DNA from: Stercorarius parasiticus
Lineage: Eukaryota; Chordata; Aves; Charadriiformes; Stercorariidae
Direction of reading: 5' to 3'
Assembly (NCBI GenBank): GCA_013396915.1
Contig: VWZL01004332.1
Coordinates: 186,515-250,514 of the forward strand
Length of the DNA: 64,000 nt
Shown: positions 39,901 through 52,400 of the stretch, piece by piece
How the letters are laid out: each line of letters starts with the position of its first letter
Numbering within the stretch: position 1 is the stretch's first letter
Made by a program: the position numbers and the translations under genes
The notes under the pieces: model-generated
The model's database searches: none
What the model saw: the letters and a program-made list of their open reading frames with translations, nothing else
Told to the model about the DNA's origin: nothing

Positions 39901-41963
39901 ATTTGCAGTATCTTCTCAAATTCGCACAATCTTTTCGCATTTGGACCCAGCCACAAGTAACAGCAGACCTATATTTTACGAGTATAATTAGTAATTTTAA
40001 GGTCAAGTAGTGTTAGTGACGGTATTATAGTAATATAATAACAGTGAAGCTGTAGAGTGGCTAGTATTAATGCAGAACAGTCATTCAACACTGACTTCGA
40101 CATTTGTGTAGTAGAAGCAGAAAATAAAAGTAAGTCATGACAGTGGTGGAATAAGAAAAACCTCAATGATACCAACGCAGCTAGTAGATTTCACCACTTT
40201 GCATCAGTTCTATAGGTAACAGGGGGGAAAAAAAAGCACATTAATACATAGGAGCTTATTTCCCTGCTGGTAAAAGAAAGTCAGAATTGTGCAATCTCTC
40301 AAACATCAGCCATCTATCTACCCATGGTCCCAATGTTTCAGTGAAAAAGTCCTGTGCATAGAACAAGTATTCTTGTAAAATTCTGTACCTTTGCATATTG
40401 CAAATCTGAACTAAGAAGAAAATGCAAAGAGTTAAGTATAAAATTTTCCCATCCATTTGATTACCAACCACTCTCTTCCAACAGCTGACAATCAAAAGCA
40501 CATTAGCTGCTGTCAGTCACCACCACAATTTTTATAATGTTGATATCTGTATAGCAGGAATTCAATCAACATATCAACTCAGTTCACGTATGTAAACACA
40601 CAGAAGCTGTTTCAGTCATGATAACCCTAACTATACTAGAGATTTTAAAATAACTTCATTTTCCCTCCTCCAGCTGCTACTGAAATATATTACGAATGAG
40701 AGAATTTAAAATAACTGAAACAGTATCCTCAGTCTATAGGTAGTGAAGTAAAAGAACCATCTGTGGGATTCAACAGGTATCACACTGAGAAAACCACTAT
40801 TCCCTAATTTACAGTGCCTGCCCCAGCAATTAAGGAGACCAGAGAATACAGTACTGACACTCAAAGCAGTGCATCTCAGAGAAGTCAGTACTGATCCACA
40901 GCACTGATGAAATGCAGTCCCCACAAAGAATGCCTCCCTCAGATAACTCTGAAATGAAAACTACTAACACACACTGCGGCATAAGATAAGAGAAGTTTAG
41001 TTTAATTACAGCGGTGATCCCATGAGGCCGTGCTTGCAGGCACAGTTGGTTTGAACCTGGCCTGCCTGGGAGTGCTCACTGGAGTAACACAATAACCCAC
41101 AAGTTGTCCTGAATTACTACTAACCACCAGTGCAATACCACCAGTAACAGTGCCGAGTCCTGAGCCAACTCTGCATTCCTTAAATGTTTGAATATTTCTC
41201 TGTGTTCATTTCAAACTGAGACAAACAGCTTGAGATTCAAATGTCTCTGTTAAGGAGTTACAGCACAGTTGCTTAACTCTGTATTTGAGCTCATCATTCA
41301 TTTACAAGCTTCTCCTCCCAGGACGAATTCAGCACGTAATGTGCTGGTCCAGGGATTTCTCACCGCTCCCTCTGCTCACATACGCACGTTTCACACTAAA
41401 GCACTTGGCTGATGTGGACTGCCCTGACTACCACTGCACTCGCTGGGCTGCAAACACACCAATAAGGAGGAAATTCTAAAGGGCAGAAATGGAGAGATAG
41501 CAGGCATTTAACACAGCATATCTGACCAGCATATGCCTCTATATAATGAGAGGTCAGTAACAAAAGTAAAAAAGTGAGCAATATGTTGAATAGTTCACTT
41601 TAGTGCATTTCAGTTGTTTTGAAGAAATGATGGTGGAGCTGGTGGTTACCCACTGCTCCTGACATTTTACAGATGTAACCAAGGGCTTGTAATAAAATCA
41701 TGAAGCCTCCTGCTGTGAATGCTGTCCATTATTTGTTGAAGCATCACTTCCCATATAGCTGGAAGAGGGGAAGACAGACAGTACACAAATAACGATGTTA
41801 AGGCACAAAATCACAAAGAAAAGAGTCACAGCTCTATATCTAGCGTGACATATTGGTCTTAAAGACACACTGTCAACATAAGACAGACCACAGGCCAGAG
41901 CTTAAAATCAGAACCTGGAGCTTAAGTTAGTCACACTTCACATTAAGAATCCACTTGAAATGG
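36901..41963. other. Non-coding, no gene seen
   Basis: Unique sequence apart from the 21-bp tandem duplication. A T run followed by CCAG at 38419-38433 mimics a splice acceptor. Nothing else stands out, and all frames are short. Confidence 0.75.
37504..37545. repeat. 21-bp perfect tandem duplication
   Basis: Two exact, adjacent copies of a 21-base unit beginning GAGGAAAGAAGGGTC are followed by a run of A. Perfect identity points to a recent slippage or duplication event. Confidence 0.95.
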
Positions 41964-42180
41964 TTTATAGAGGGTTAATATGTGGTTAATAGATTCTTTA
42001 ACCCATACTGCAAGCCCTCGTAGCTTTTGTGTTGATCATAGATGGGTGCAGATGGTTCCATGTACATCAGTAATAAGTAACAAAGACGGTTATAAGTCAC
42101 TTTTGACCCTTCTATAAACAACCTATAATTATTTATTAAAGCATCCACTAACCACTTATTAACTTTTCATACACTATAAA
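41964..42180. mobile_element. Short inverted-repeat element, MITE-like
   Basis: The left end (41964-42001) and the reverse complement of the right end (42136-42180) match. Both begin TTTATAG, and a 29-base block, GGTTAATATGTGGTTAATAG... on the left, pairs with the right end with five mismatches (about 83%). The right arm carries a few extra bases between the two blocks. A second, internal copy of the end motif occurs near 42104-42120 (reverse complement GTTTATAGAAGGGTC). The interior is non-coding. This layout of about 217 bp with imperfect terminal inverted repeats is typical of an old non-autonomous DNA transposon. TGG flanks both ends but is too short to call a target-site duplication. The family and superfamily are not recognised with confidence. 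Confidence 0.55.
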
Positions 42181-45100
42181 TGGAAATCTTGGTTTCACTG
42201 CTGACTTGCTGTCATTTCGCACAACATTCAACTTCCATAATTATAAAACAAATAAAATAAAATTGGAAGTTATGGACATTATGAAAATACCACCTAAAGT
42301 TAAGGTTCTGTGACATGAGTTACACAAGTCAACTTGAGTTACACAGTTCGGTCACTGTCACAATGCCTTCTACCCTTATAACAAACACGCACATTTATTT
42401 GTCAGAGAGAAGTTCCATGATACTTAATTTTTGTGAAATAAATTCACAATAATGATTAAAGAGTCACTGTCATATTTGGTTGTAAATCTTCCACACAGCT
42501 TACATTATGCGTTACAAATAGACAGGCAATACCAGCCCAGAAATGGAAAGGATTATCATTATCTCTCTTTTATGTATATGGAACTCAGACACGCAAAGGA
42601 AAAGGACTAATTTTTCCTGAGAGATCATTGTCTTCCCCTGCAGAGTGTACACCACTGTGGAAAATGCCTGGCTTGGTTTTTGAAAGATGGGAAGCAAAAT
42701 AAAATCCAGTGCTCCGGTTTCTCAGTGCTATGGGACATAGTCATGCTTTTACAACAGGATCATCCTGTCACTCCTTATGAATATCAGAGAGATATTTAGA
42801 TAAAGTTGTCAACCATTTGGGGCTTGAGGACACCTGGGACGTATTTAATCCCATCCTCTTTGTAGATTTCTCCTCCTACTTCTGCCAATCCCAAATATTA
42901 AAAATAATAAAAATGCAAGCCAGGCCTCAAAATAGTGGTTTTTTTCTTCAGTTGTTCTTTTTAAATTATCTTAAAAACCTATTTGTTTTTATCAATGGCT
43001 AATCACATTTTCACATTTTCCCATTTTCCAAGCTTTCCAATTACATCTTCCAAGTGTAGGAGTTAGAACCTTGCTTTGCAAGCTTTCAAGTGAAATCTAA
43101 GTTACCTCTGAAAAAACAGCAGCTGCCTCAAGACTTGCTCGAAAACCAAAGGATGTGGAGATACTGTATTTTTTACTGTTTCTGAACATACAATTTTCCT
43201 CCTAATTAAACCAGACACGCTATCTAGCAGATAAATCTCAGTTATACCCAACTCCAAGGGAATCCAGGGACCACACATTCCAGGCTTTCTTGAGTCAAAG
43301 AAGCTAATGTAATTTCTACAGATTCCTGTATGCCATGAGACAAAGATCCATCCTAGCATCTTCATCACTTTCATTTTTGGTTCTAAGAAGATCCAAGAAG
43401 TATACAAAAAGAAAGAGGAAAGAAAAACAAGCTGAACTATTTTTAACTCAAAACGGCTGGACTGAATTTGATTGAAGCACTGGGCAATGTTCCAGCAGTG
43501 AAGTGTGTGTTTTGTACTATCCAGACTGCTCTGCCCTTTCCTTCACATAATGCTAATGAGTAACAGAGCAACTTGAAAAATCTGAGCGCTGAGGTGTGCA
43601 CGCGTTTGGGTTAGTCTATTCCAGTCTTAAGAAGCATTACGAATTGGGAGCTACAGCTCTACTGAGGTGTGGAGCTGCATTAATGGTTTTATATGTAATA
43701 CTAAATCACTAGACCCATTCCTGGGATTGCTAAGTATCAAACTACATTTGATTCCTCTCTCAAACAATTAGACTGAGCATCTACAATTCAGCAGAACACA
43801 AAAGAGCAAAGGCGAGTTATCAGGTGTTAAGCAAGAAAATGCCTGTGTCTACACTATGTAAACAGCCTGATTTTTGCAAACCATCCAAGAAGGAAATCAA
43901 TGCTGAGTACGTTCTTAGTACTTCTTATGAGCCAAACAATATTTTTATCTCTTGTCTTCTGAGGAAAGTGGCTAACACAAATGTTCTAGAATAATTTTCC
44001 ATGGAGATGCTATATTGAAAATCTATAACATTCTGGAGTAACTCTTCTAAGATGACAGTGATTTCTACTTTGGAACAGGAAGGCCACACAGCTAACTCTT
44101 ACAGAACAGTTTATTCTGCAGTAGCTATACTGGTATGTTTCCTCATGTAAACATGGACACTGATGGATTCTCATAGGATGACTAACTCCTATCTCTTTAC
44201 AAAGGGAATATTTTCATTCTCAATTAAAATTGACCCAACTCCATGCTTCTATCAAAAGAGATAGTCCCTTCTTGTCCTTCACTTGCATATACCTGCTACT
44301 TTTCTTCTGGAAACACTTGTGGTTTTATGATTGCCCAGGGATCCAAAAGAAAAAATTAATCCAAATCCAAAATTAATCCAAGAAATGAAAAAAAGATAAC
44401 CCACAAAGCCCTGTAAGATGAGTGCTGACAGAAGAAAAGACATTGCACATGCAATGAGAGTAGGGATATCCCATTTGGTATGTGTGTGAATTTATATTGG
44501 TTGAAAGTAATTAAGCAAGTGCATCCTGGCATAATTTCCCTTTCCTTCTTCCCCTGAGACCTGCTTTTCTTTCAAAATTATAACATAAAACCTGAGGAAT
44601 TCACAAATATAAAACAAGCAAGTTATATAGAAACATTTTTTCTTTTTTTTTCCCCCGTGGTAGTAACTTTTTGCTACCAAGATGAATTCTTATAAAATGC
44701 AAAAACTTTGATGTGTGAATTAGTTTGAAAATACACATTATCTAATAATGTTGTTTGCAAGAGAACAGATGACAGCTGGGTTACATAATGCTAATACTTT
44801 GTTTTAATTTACCAGTGGACACTGACTGACTGGCTGTTGTCAGGTCGTCTTAGTCAGTTATTTTAATAACTTGAGGTTGCATTTCTGCAAAATTGTGACA
44901 GGCGAGGAGAACTTTATTTTAGGCTCCTAACTTAAGGGGTGAAGTTAGAAATTACTTTCTGGATCCCTACAGAGTCAGTAGAGGGAGAGAAGCTTCTCTA
45001 GAGTTCAAGTCAAAGCAGGTGCTTAATAAGGGTACTGTAAACGACCAAAGTAATCTCCCACTTTTGCTTGTGAGTCTACAGAGAAAGACTTGACTTAAAG

Positions 45101-48006
45101 GGAAAAAAAATTAAAGCTTGGCTTAATCATGTTAATAAAAATAATGAATAATATCTCTTAGACCTTAGTGGAATGAGTTGCATAGTCCCAGGTTTCACAC
45201 TTGATTTGTTTGAAGGGATTGGATAGAAATGCAATAAGACAGAGAGAGTGATACTCATAAATCACAGGAATTAAGGATAAGGAGGAGAAGCTTTGCTTTT
45301 CAATTCAACAAGCTATATGGAGGAAAATGGAATTTTCAGAAATCCAAGATGAAATCACCTTGGAACAAAGTAATCATTTTATCGAGAAAGATTCTTCCCT
45401 AGCCTTTGACCAGCATCTCTCTATTGAAAGAAGAGCTAGCTAAGAGCATTGTACCATAACTTTCTGGCTTCTTGAATATTGTTCTAAATCATCAGGAATC
45501 CTCAGATTACAGTCTTGAAAGTTGGCCAACACTTGGTTTGGCTTTGTATCTTTCTCCTTTTTACTAGTTTTGTATTGTGTTTTTTATTAGCTAAGAGATG
45601 AACAAGGGTTTTATCCTTTGATTATAGAGTGTGAAAGTGTGTTGTATGTACGTATGTCTGAATGATCCTATAACATCTGCACAAGGAAGACGTCAGACAA
45701 AGGTTTACGTATTCTTGAACCAATCTCATAAAAATACTCAGCAAAATGGGTCCTGTACTCTGGGTTTAACATTTCTAAAAATATAAAGCTGTCAACTATT
45801 GTACTTCAACTAATCAGAGTGTTCTTTTAAGACCCATAATGTAATATCTCTACCAAGGGGAAAATGAAGGAAAGGGTTAGCCATCACAATATAAATTCAA
45901 GAGTGGAAGGTTTCTATTTGGCTCTGATTCTGTGGTTCGAAAATAAGACAGTAGTTTGATTTCAGTAGAAAAATACTCAGTCATCCTCAATTTACATTTG
46001 GTTGACCCAGGTAAAATGATTTTTCAGGTTCTGTGAACAGCCCTGCTCGTAAGTCGCTCTTCAGACCTCATAAGACTCATTGGTACTAATCCAATATTGA
46101 ATTCTAAACCAGTATTAAGACCAGCTCATTGATTTCCTCACAGTCTGATTTGTATTTTTTAGAAAATGTTTATTTCGCTGTTATGATCAGTAGCCTGCCA
46201 CTTGTGACAGCATTTTCTTAGTATTATTTTTTAAAATATTTTTAATAAAATGCATAAAAGGGAGTCTGTGTTTATTTCCATCAGTAATGGAAATCAGTTT
46301 CAGGGATCTTTCAGCCTCCAGCTAAATATAAACAGGTTGACCTGAAAGCCATGACCACGCATGGACTCTCACACAGAGTTAATATCCATTCTGTTATGCT
46401 GACTACATCTTCAGGATAGGCCTTGTAGCTAATGCTCAAGCATGATAAACAGAAATTCAAATTCAGACTTGTTTTCCTGCTCTGCTGAAAATGTACACGA
46501 AACTTTATTTTCTCTTGCATTATGCTGGCTCCAGACCAAGTATTATCTCAAATACAGCAGATATAAATATATATTTAACCCATGTGTAGCTGAAAAAGAA
46601 AAGCCATGGGTGCTTAGCAGCATTTGTATTTTGCATATGACCAGTTGCCTCAGGCCACTAGAGGCTACTGCAGGCTAGTAGTAATACTCATTTTCCAGAC
46701 TATTCTGCCATTTATTGTTTAAAAAGAGAGGACATGGAAACAGGAGTTAACATACCTGATACGTTGAAGTAACTTGAAATACACTAAAATTAAGGACATA
46801 TCTATAAGGAGTGTCTTTGTCTACTCCAAAAGATTTCTGTCAAGAGTCTGAACAGTGGCATTAATTAAAAATATAAATTGTTTTTTACTAAATAGATTAA
46901 TCAAACTCTGAATCACCTTGCGGTCAGGGTCTTAGAGCAAAATTTAGAATTTCTCTTTCCTAACCCTCAAAACCTCACAAAATGTCCTGGTTTGTTCCAA
47001 AACAGGTTTCTAAACAAGTACAGTAGAAACAACCAACTGTTGCCATGGGCTTTGATGAATCCTTTAAACCAAGACAAATGGTATTAGCCTAGAATTGGAA
47101 CCCCTCCCTCACATCTATTTTGTATTCTCTCTCATTTTCATAAAGGCCATAGAGACTCAGGCCTTGATGTCCTCTGAATACTTTAGAAATTTTTTGGTTT
47201 TGTTTTACCTCAGAGGTTTCTGCACTAACATAACTTGCTATTTACAAAGAAAAAGTGCATCTACACTAAGGAGATATATCCGGGTCTAAGGAAGTTCAGC
47301 ATATTTGTAATGCACATTGGCACCAACACTCCTCTCTTCTGAGAACTGGAAAGTAGTTTATAGCAAACAACTAGTGAGAAATTATATGATTACACTTGGG
47401 ATGAATGGTTGATATGCTTATCTGGGCTATGATTTCAGGCCTTTGACAAGTGAATAATAAGCATAATATAAAAGTAGTCATTAGCAGCATTATCTAGAAC
47501 TGTTCATCAGTTCATGAAGGTATTTAACATTAGCTCTTAAAGGGGACTTTTAAAATGAGAAATGAGCTGCTGCAAAGGGAAATTAAAGGGCACATGGCAA
47601 AAAAGGACTAGAAACTCTAAAGCCAAAGAATTAACATCAAATTATTGCTGCAGATTTACTGATTACTTGATGCTTAAAGAGTTTGCAACCGATTTACTTA
47701 GTAAAATAGTTTTAGAAGGTTAACCATATTCTATATATTGAAAATGTTGAAGTTAGTGGTCACTCCAAAACCAGATTTTCTCCCTACACTGTGTTCATAC
47801 AGTGGCCAGCACACCAGAGACACAGTCATGAGCTGGCCTTTGAACACCACCGTCATGCAAGTGAATAATTCAGGAAAGATGACAGTGCACGTGCACTAGT
47901 ACAAGGGAAACTGAGTCACGTTGTACAAACTTTTATGTCATTGGTCCAACTGACAGCAATTACCAGAATTTATTTACAATATTTTTAAAAAGACTACGTG
48001 GTCTCA

Positions 48007-48022
48007 GTTAGTTAGTTAGTTA
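48007..48022. repeat. (GTTA)4 tetranucleotide repeat
   Basis: There are four perfect GTTA units between CTCA and GCTG. It is short but pure. Confidence 0.95.
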
Positions 48023-48239
48023 GCTGCTGTTTCAGAGGTTTCCAATTCCACTCTCTGAAGCAAGCGTGTTTTTTCCCTCAAGATGGCTTATCTTCTCTTG
48101 CTTTACTCCCCATTTTCCAAATAGGCTGTGTAGATACTACTGGCAAAATAATCATATTACTATACTCTAAGGCACGAAGGCTATCAACATCATAATACAG
48201 ACCAGGAGAGAAGCTGGACGACAGCTTGCACAGGGATTT

Positions 48240-48440
48240 ATCACCAGCTGGGACTGTTAGCAATGAATGGCTTCGGAGTAGCGGCATCTCCCTCCCGGTG
48301 AGCTCCTGCCGGCGCAGGGCAATGCAAACCTCAGCCAGGCCGGTGGCCCATGCCCTGCTCTGCCCTAACAGGCGCTGCCTCTGTGCTCTGCCCACTTTGG
48401 GCTGCAGGAGCAGACAGGTGCGGAGAGGTGGACACCACAT
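48240..48440. other. GC-rich island-like patch
   Basis: About 200 bases are much richer in G+C than the flanks, with CpGs at several places (for example CCTCCCGGTGAGCTCCTGCC, which also looks like a splice donor). Because GC-rich DNA has few stops, overlapping frames stay open on both strands here (142 codons minus, 85 plus). Neither resembles a known family. It may be a small regulatory island or an exon of an unknown transcript. Confidence 0.3.
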
Positions 48441-49218
48441 GCTACTGGCAGCGCCAGCCTGGAGAACATCCAGAGACAGCTGATGGCTGAACTGTTCAGG
48501 ATCCAAATGGAAAAATCCTACTGAACGGAACAGATGTTAGTAGTGCAGAAGGTTTGAAACAAATGCTATGTCTGAATCTAAGTCAAGTTTTGAGTTACAC
48601 ATGCTCTGATTAGGACAATAATGAATTGGCAGTCTCTGGGGCAGAAAAGTAATCCTGGATTTTTGGATCGAGAAGCTGTTTTTCAGATATCCATGAACTG
48701 TCATTTTAGCATGTTTCAAGAACACACCGTACTGTAATCTCTGTTCCTATGAACGAAAAACCACCAAAGGGAAAGGACTTGCATGACATTTTGCTAGTAA
48801 TGAGTTTGGCTTTAAAACATCGCTAACATAAATTACTGACACAAGTTTCATAAGGGTTTTCTAAGCCTCAACACTTCTGCAGAGCAAAGAAATGAACGTT
48901 AACGTTAGCATGTCTCATTCTCAGAGTATAATAGCGGCAGTTTGCTACTCTCTTGGGCTCTCACTCCTGAATCTTTTGGTGAACTAGGCTGGGTTGGCCT
49001 GGTCACACGGTGTCTTACTGCCATTGCAATGTATTTTTGGAAGTGTATTTAAAAGTAGGCTGTAGTTATATTACACACTGGTGTCTTCCAGAGAAGGTAA
49101 CAAAATGGAACCAGTGGAATTGGTAGGTTGTTTTATTTTAAACTAAGTTCATTTAAAAAAAAAAAGACACTTAGACAATGAGACAAGAGAGAATGACAAT
49201 GCCAGGAAGTCTGTAGAA

Positions 49219-49240
49219 TAATCATAGAATCATAAAATGG
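49219..49240 (-). repeat. CR1 3'-terminal octamer repeats
   Basis: On the minus strand the element ends with ATTTTATG, ATTCTATG and a partial third unit (ATTATTCT). CR1 elements end in two or more copies of an octamer of this kind, thought to be used by the reverse transcriptase for priming. The first unit carries a C-to-T difference from the octamer consensus. Confidence 0.85.
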
Positions 49241-49309
49241 TTTAGGTTGGAAGGGACCTGAAAGATCATTTAGTTCCAACCCCCCTGCTCTGGGCAGGGA
49301 CACCCCCCA

Positions 49310-49441
49310 CTAGAGAAGGTTGCTCAAAGCCCCATCCAGCCTGGCCTTGAACACCTCGAGGGATGGGGCATCCACAACTTCTCTGGGCAACCTGTGCCAG
49401 TGTCTCACCACCCTCACAGTAAAGAATTTCTTCCTAATATC
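49310..49441 (-). pseudogene. CR1 ORF2 C-terminal fragment
   Basis: Within the CR1 copy, one minus-strand frame stays open for 43 codons and closes with TAG at 49312-49310, the usual place for the end of the CR1 ORF2 (endonuclease/reverse transcriptase) protein. The peptide contains the family-typical core LPREVVDAPSLEVFKARLDG. There is no start codon, no reverse-transcriptase catalytic motif and no endonuclease domain, because these lie in the truncated part. The absence of internal stops or frameshifts over this short length suggests an insertion that is not among the very oldest, although 43 codons is too little to date it. Confidence 0.85.
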
Positions 49442-52400
49442 TAAGAGCCAGGGACAGAACCTGAACTACTCATATGTCTGTCCTGTGCCCAAAACAAAGC
49501 ATGCTGATTGAAGACGTATTTTGAAATTTTAATTTTCCTTGCTTTGAATTAACAAAACTATCCATGAAAGTCACTGTTATGCAGTAACATTCAGTCACAG
49601 AGTAGAGAAGAATGGATTTTTCAGTAGGAATTTGTGACTGAGTTTGCAGTTCACATTTTTTTGTCATTTTAAGTTATATGAAATTCTGTTCTCTGTGAAG
49701 ATTTTAGTAAGTCACTTATTAAAATTAACCTGGGAAAAAAGGGCACACACAATGGTCTGCACTGTCTTGTTTGTTTCTGATAAAAAAACTTGTCAAGCAA
49801 AAATTGCATTTTTAATGCAAATGTATTCTTGTACAACTCCATTGCAACAGAGATGAGAGATTCTTCCACAAGAAACAGAGGAGCTTGCCCAATAGATAAA
49901 AAGAATAAGACATTATCTTAAAACAAGAAAAATAAATTAAGTATCTGGAAGGATTAAATCATGCAAAGAAACTCTCCAGTCAAAACAAAGTTGTCCTTTT
50001 GTAAGTTATTTTGTTAAATTTAAGAACACAGCTTATGTTGTCTCAATTCTTCTTCTTGTTCTACATATCAACTTCAAAGAGCATTAAATATAAAGTATAT
50101 ATTTTGATTTCAGTTACTGAACATAAACAGTACCTGGAAATTAGCAAGAAGACTGGGCTGAAGGGAAATGTAATTTCAAAGATCCAGCGTATACCAACAT
50201 GAAATTAGAGGGCTTCTGTTTTGTTCATATGGGTTACTGAGAACAGGATTCTGTTCTGTGGCCTCTTTTTCCTTTATGTGGAACTTGCACAAGCTGGAAA
50301 GGCAGTTTTCAACCCAGAAGAATGACAGCATCGTTTCATTCCACTTCATGCACTGTGGAAGTCCACCTCTATCCTGCAAGGCACTCAGGCACAAACATAA
50401 CTTTCAAATGCAGCCATGAGCACGTTAACTAATGTCTCGCTGTCCTCACTGTGCCCTAAGCGTGTGCTGAAACACTTTGCTGCAGAGGGACAAACTTAAG
50501 CATGAGCCTAACCAATTTTTCAAGTTGGGATAGATTCCAGTGTAATCTACTATAGCTCCCTGAAGGCTAATTTGTCTCAAATTTGAGAGATAACATTCAT
50601 ATTATAAATAGAAAACAGATCTAACTTAAAAATTTAGTGACAGTTTAATCTTTGTGGTCTTGTGTCAAAATAGAAGTAATTATTACCGGCAAAACTGGGG
50701 AACTGCTGCTGAAATTAATTTTGATTTCTAGTTGAACTTTAATCTCAAAGTATGATACCCTCGTTCTTGCTAGAATAGATGCCTGTGAAAGAAAATTTCC
50801 AGTGTTGGCACTGGACTCTTCAATAGAAGATCACATAAAGGATGACATCTTTTCAAACATCTTAATAACCAAGTCTCATAGACTGTTATAATGATTCATT
50901 CTAGGGTCTCAATAAGGAAGAAAAAAAAATGAAATAAAACACCTTAATCATAAGTCATTCAAATAGCAAATGTGAAACAGATTCAAAACCTCATATCCAT
51001 TTCTTTTTGGTGTTATGTGAACAGTCCTCTAACCTGGAGAGGTTCCTGATACAGCAGCTATGATAATTGTGTAAGTCATGGACATATTAATAACTGTAAC
51101 TGCATAGTCAGCCAGTAAGAACAGCTCATATTTTACAAGGTGACAAACAGGTTTGAGTGTCTTAGTATTCACAAGGAGGATGTTTCTGAAAACCACTAAT
51201 AACTTTTTAAAATGCAGATGGATAATTATAATGCATTTATAGTCATACTATATAGCTAAAATTTATATTACACAGACAAGGTTATCAAAAAAGGGATGTG
51301 AACTGACTTTTAGTCAGAGTTGGTTAAGGGATAGATATTTACATTCTGAAATGATTTCATTTTCACCCACATAGACCTACGTGTGTAACTTTAAGCAGCC
51401 ATTTCAATAAACCTTATCCATCATTTACAAAGCTCACCACACCCTCTGATGGCTCTTTAATCCCTGAGATGGTTGGGGAGAAAAGCTTTTACTACATAAC
51501 ACAACAAAAGGAAAATAAAGAATTTGTAAAATTCTTCCACATTCTAAAGACATGGAAGCAAAATTCCTGCTGAGTTGTTGGCTGCTGATTCACTCTGGTT
51601 TTCCAATGTCATTCCCAGCCTCTACTCACTTTCAAGTGACTTTCAGACTTCACTGTTGCTAATATTGGTACTAGTGCTGTCAGCTAGTAATTTTTACCAC
51701 GCTGCTACATTGGTGATGAAAATGATGGCAAAATCCAACTGTAGGGAAGGTCTTCACATGCTGTTAATATTTATCACCTTTATAAGTCATTACTTCTTAC
51801 CATACAAATGCTAATTATGTATATCCCCACAGTGAACCTTTAGGACCGGAAAGGAAAAAAAATAACAACAGTGCCACGGAACAACTTATCTGTTATAACA
51901 TTCACTCCCTATATCCCATGCATTTATTAATACTAAAGAAAAAATACGAATACAAGGCAATGTGCCAGGATAGCATTAGAGAGGAGAGGAGCAGTGGCGT
52001 GCATTAGTCATTGAGGTTAGCTTTTTGGCTTTCATTAAAATCAGAGGAATAAGGAAACGGAAACTGCTTCTTCAATACAATCCCCTAGTTAAGTCAAAAC
52101 TCACTGAGAGGCAAAGTATTTAAAATAATGTATTGTTGTAGCAGAAAAATCATACTGTAATGAAGTAAACCAACCTTTTGTTAACTGTGATCCTTATTTA
52201 CATACTTGGATCAACATAAAGGAATTGTCAGTAATTTGTATGAACATTTTACTCTATATCATTAGGTTTCAGAAACAGTTTCCAAACCAATAGTAAGAGT
52301 AAAACTTTAATCACAGTCTGCTGACTTCAGACCAATGCAGGAGGAAAATTTCATGATTAATTCTGTTGACCCAGGCTCATGTGCCTGGAAAACAGATTAA

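Larger units (their letters stand above)
42181..49218. other. Non-coding, no gene seen
   Basis: Unique AT-rich sequence with small direct repeats (TGAGTTACACA at 42316-42326 and 42335-42345; AAAATTAATCCAA at 44352-44364 and 44369-44381), the GTTA repeat and the GC-rich patch. The stretch 47480-47700 is a candidate conserved non-coding element by texture only. Confidence 0.75.
49219..49444 (-). mobile_element. CR1 LINE, 5'-truncated 3' end
   Basis: Read on the minus strand, this is the 3' end of a Chicken Repeat 1 (CR1) non-LTR retrotransposon. It has the last codons of the reverse-transcriptase ORF, a short 3' UTR containing the typical block GGTCCCTTCCAACCTAAACC, and a terminus made of degenerate ATTCTATG octamers in place of a poly(A) tail. 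Recognition is from memory of the family consensus. Homology fades just beyond 49444, so only about 225 bp remain of an element several kb long; such 5' truncation is the usual outcome of CR1 insertion. I see no clear target-site duplication, as is normal for CR1. It lacks most of the ORF and cannot move by itself. It is the best taxonomic marker in the window. Confidence 0.95.

Noticed and set aside
48078..48506. 142-codon minus-strand frame
   Set aside because: It lies over a GC-rich patch that is poor in stops on both strands, and no family is recognisable. It is described as a compositional patch instead.
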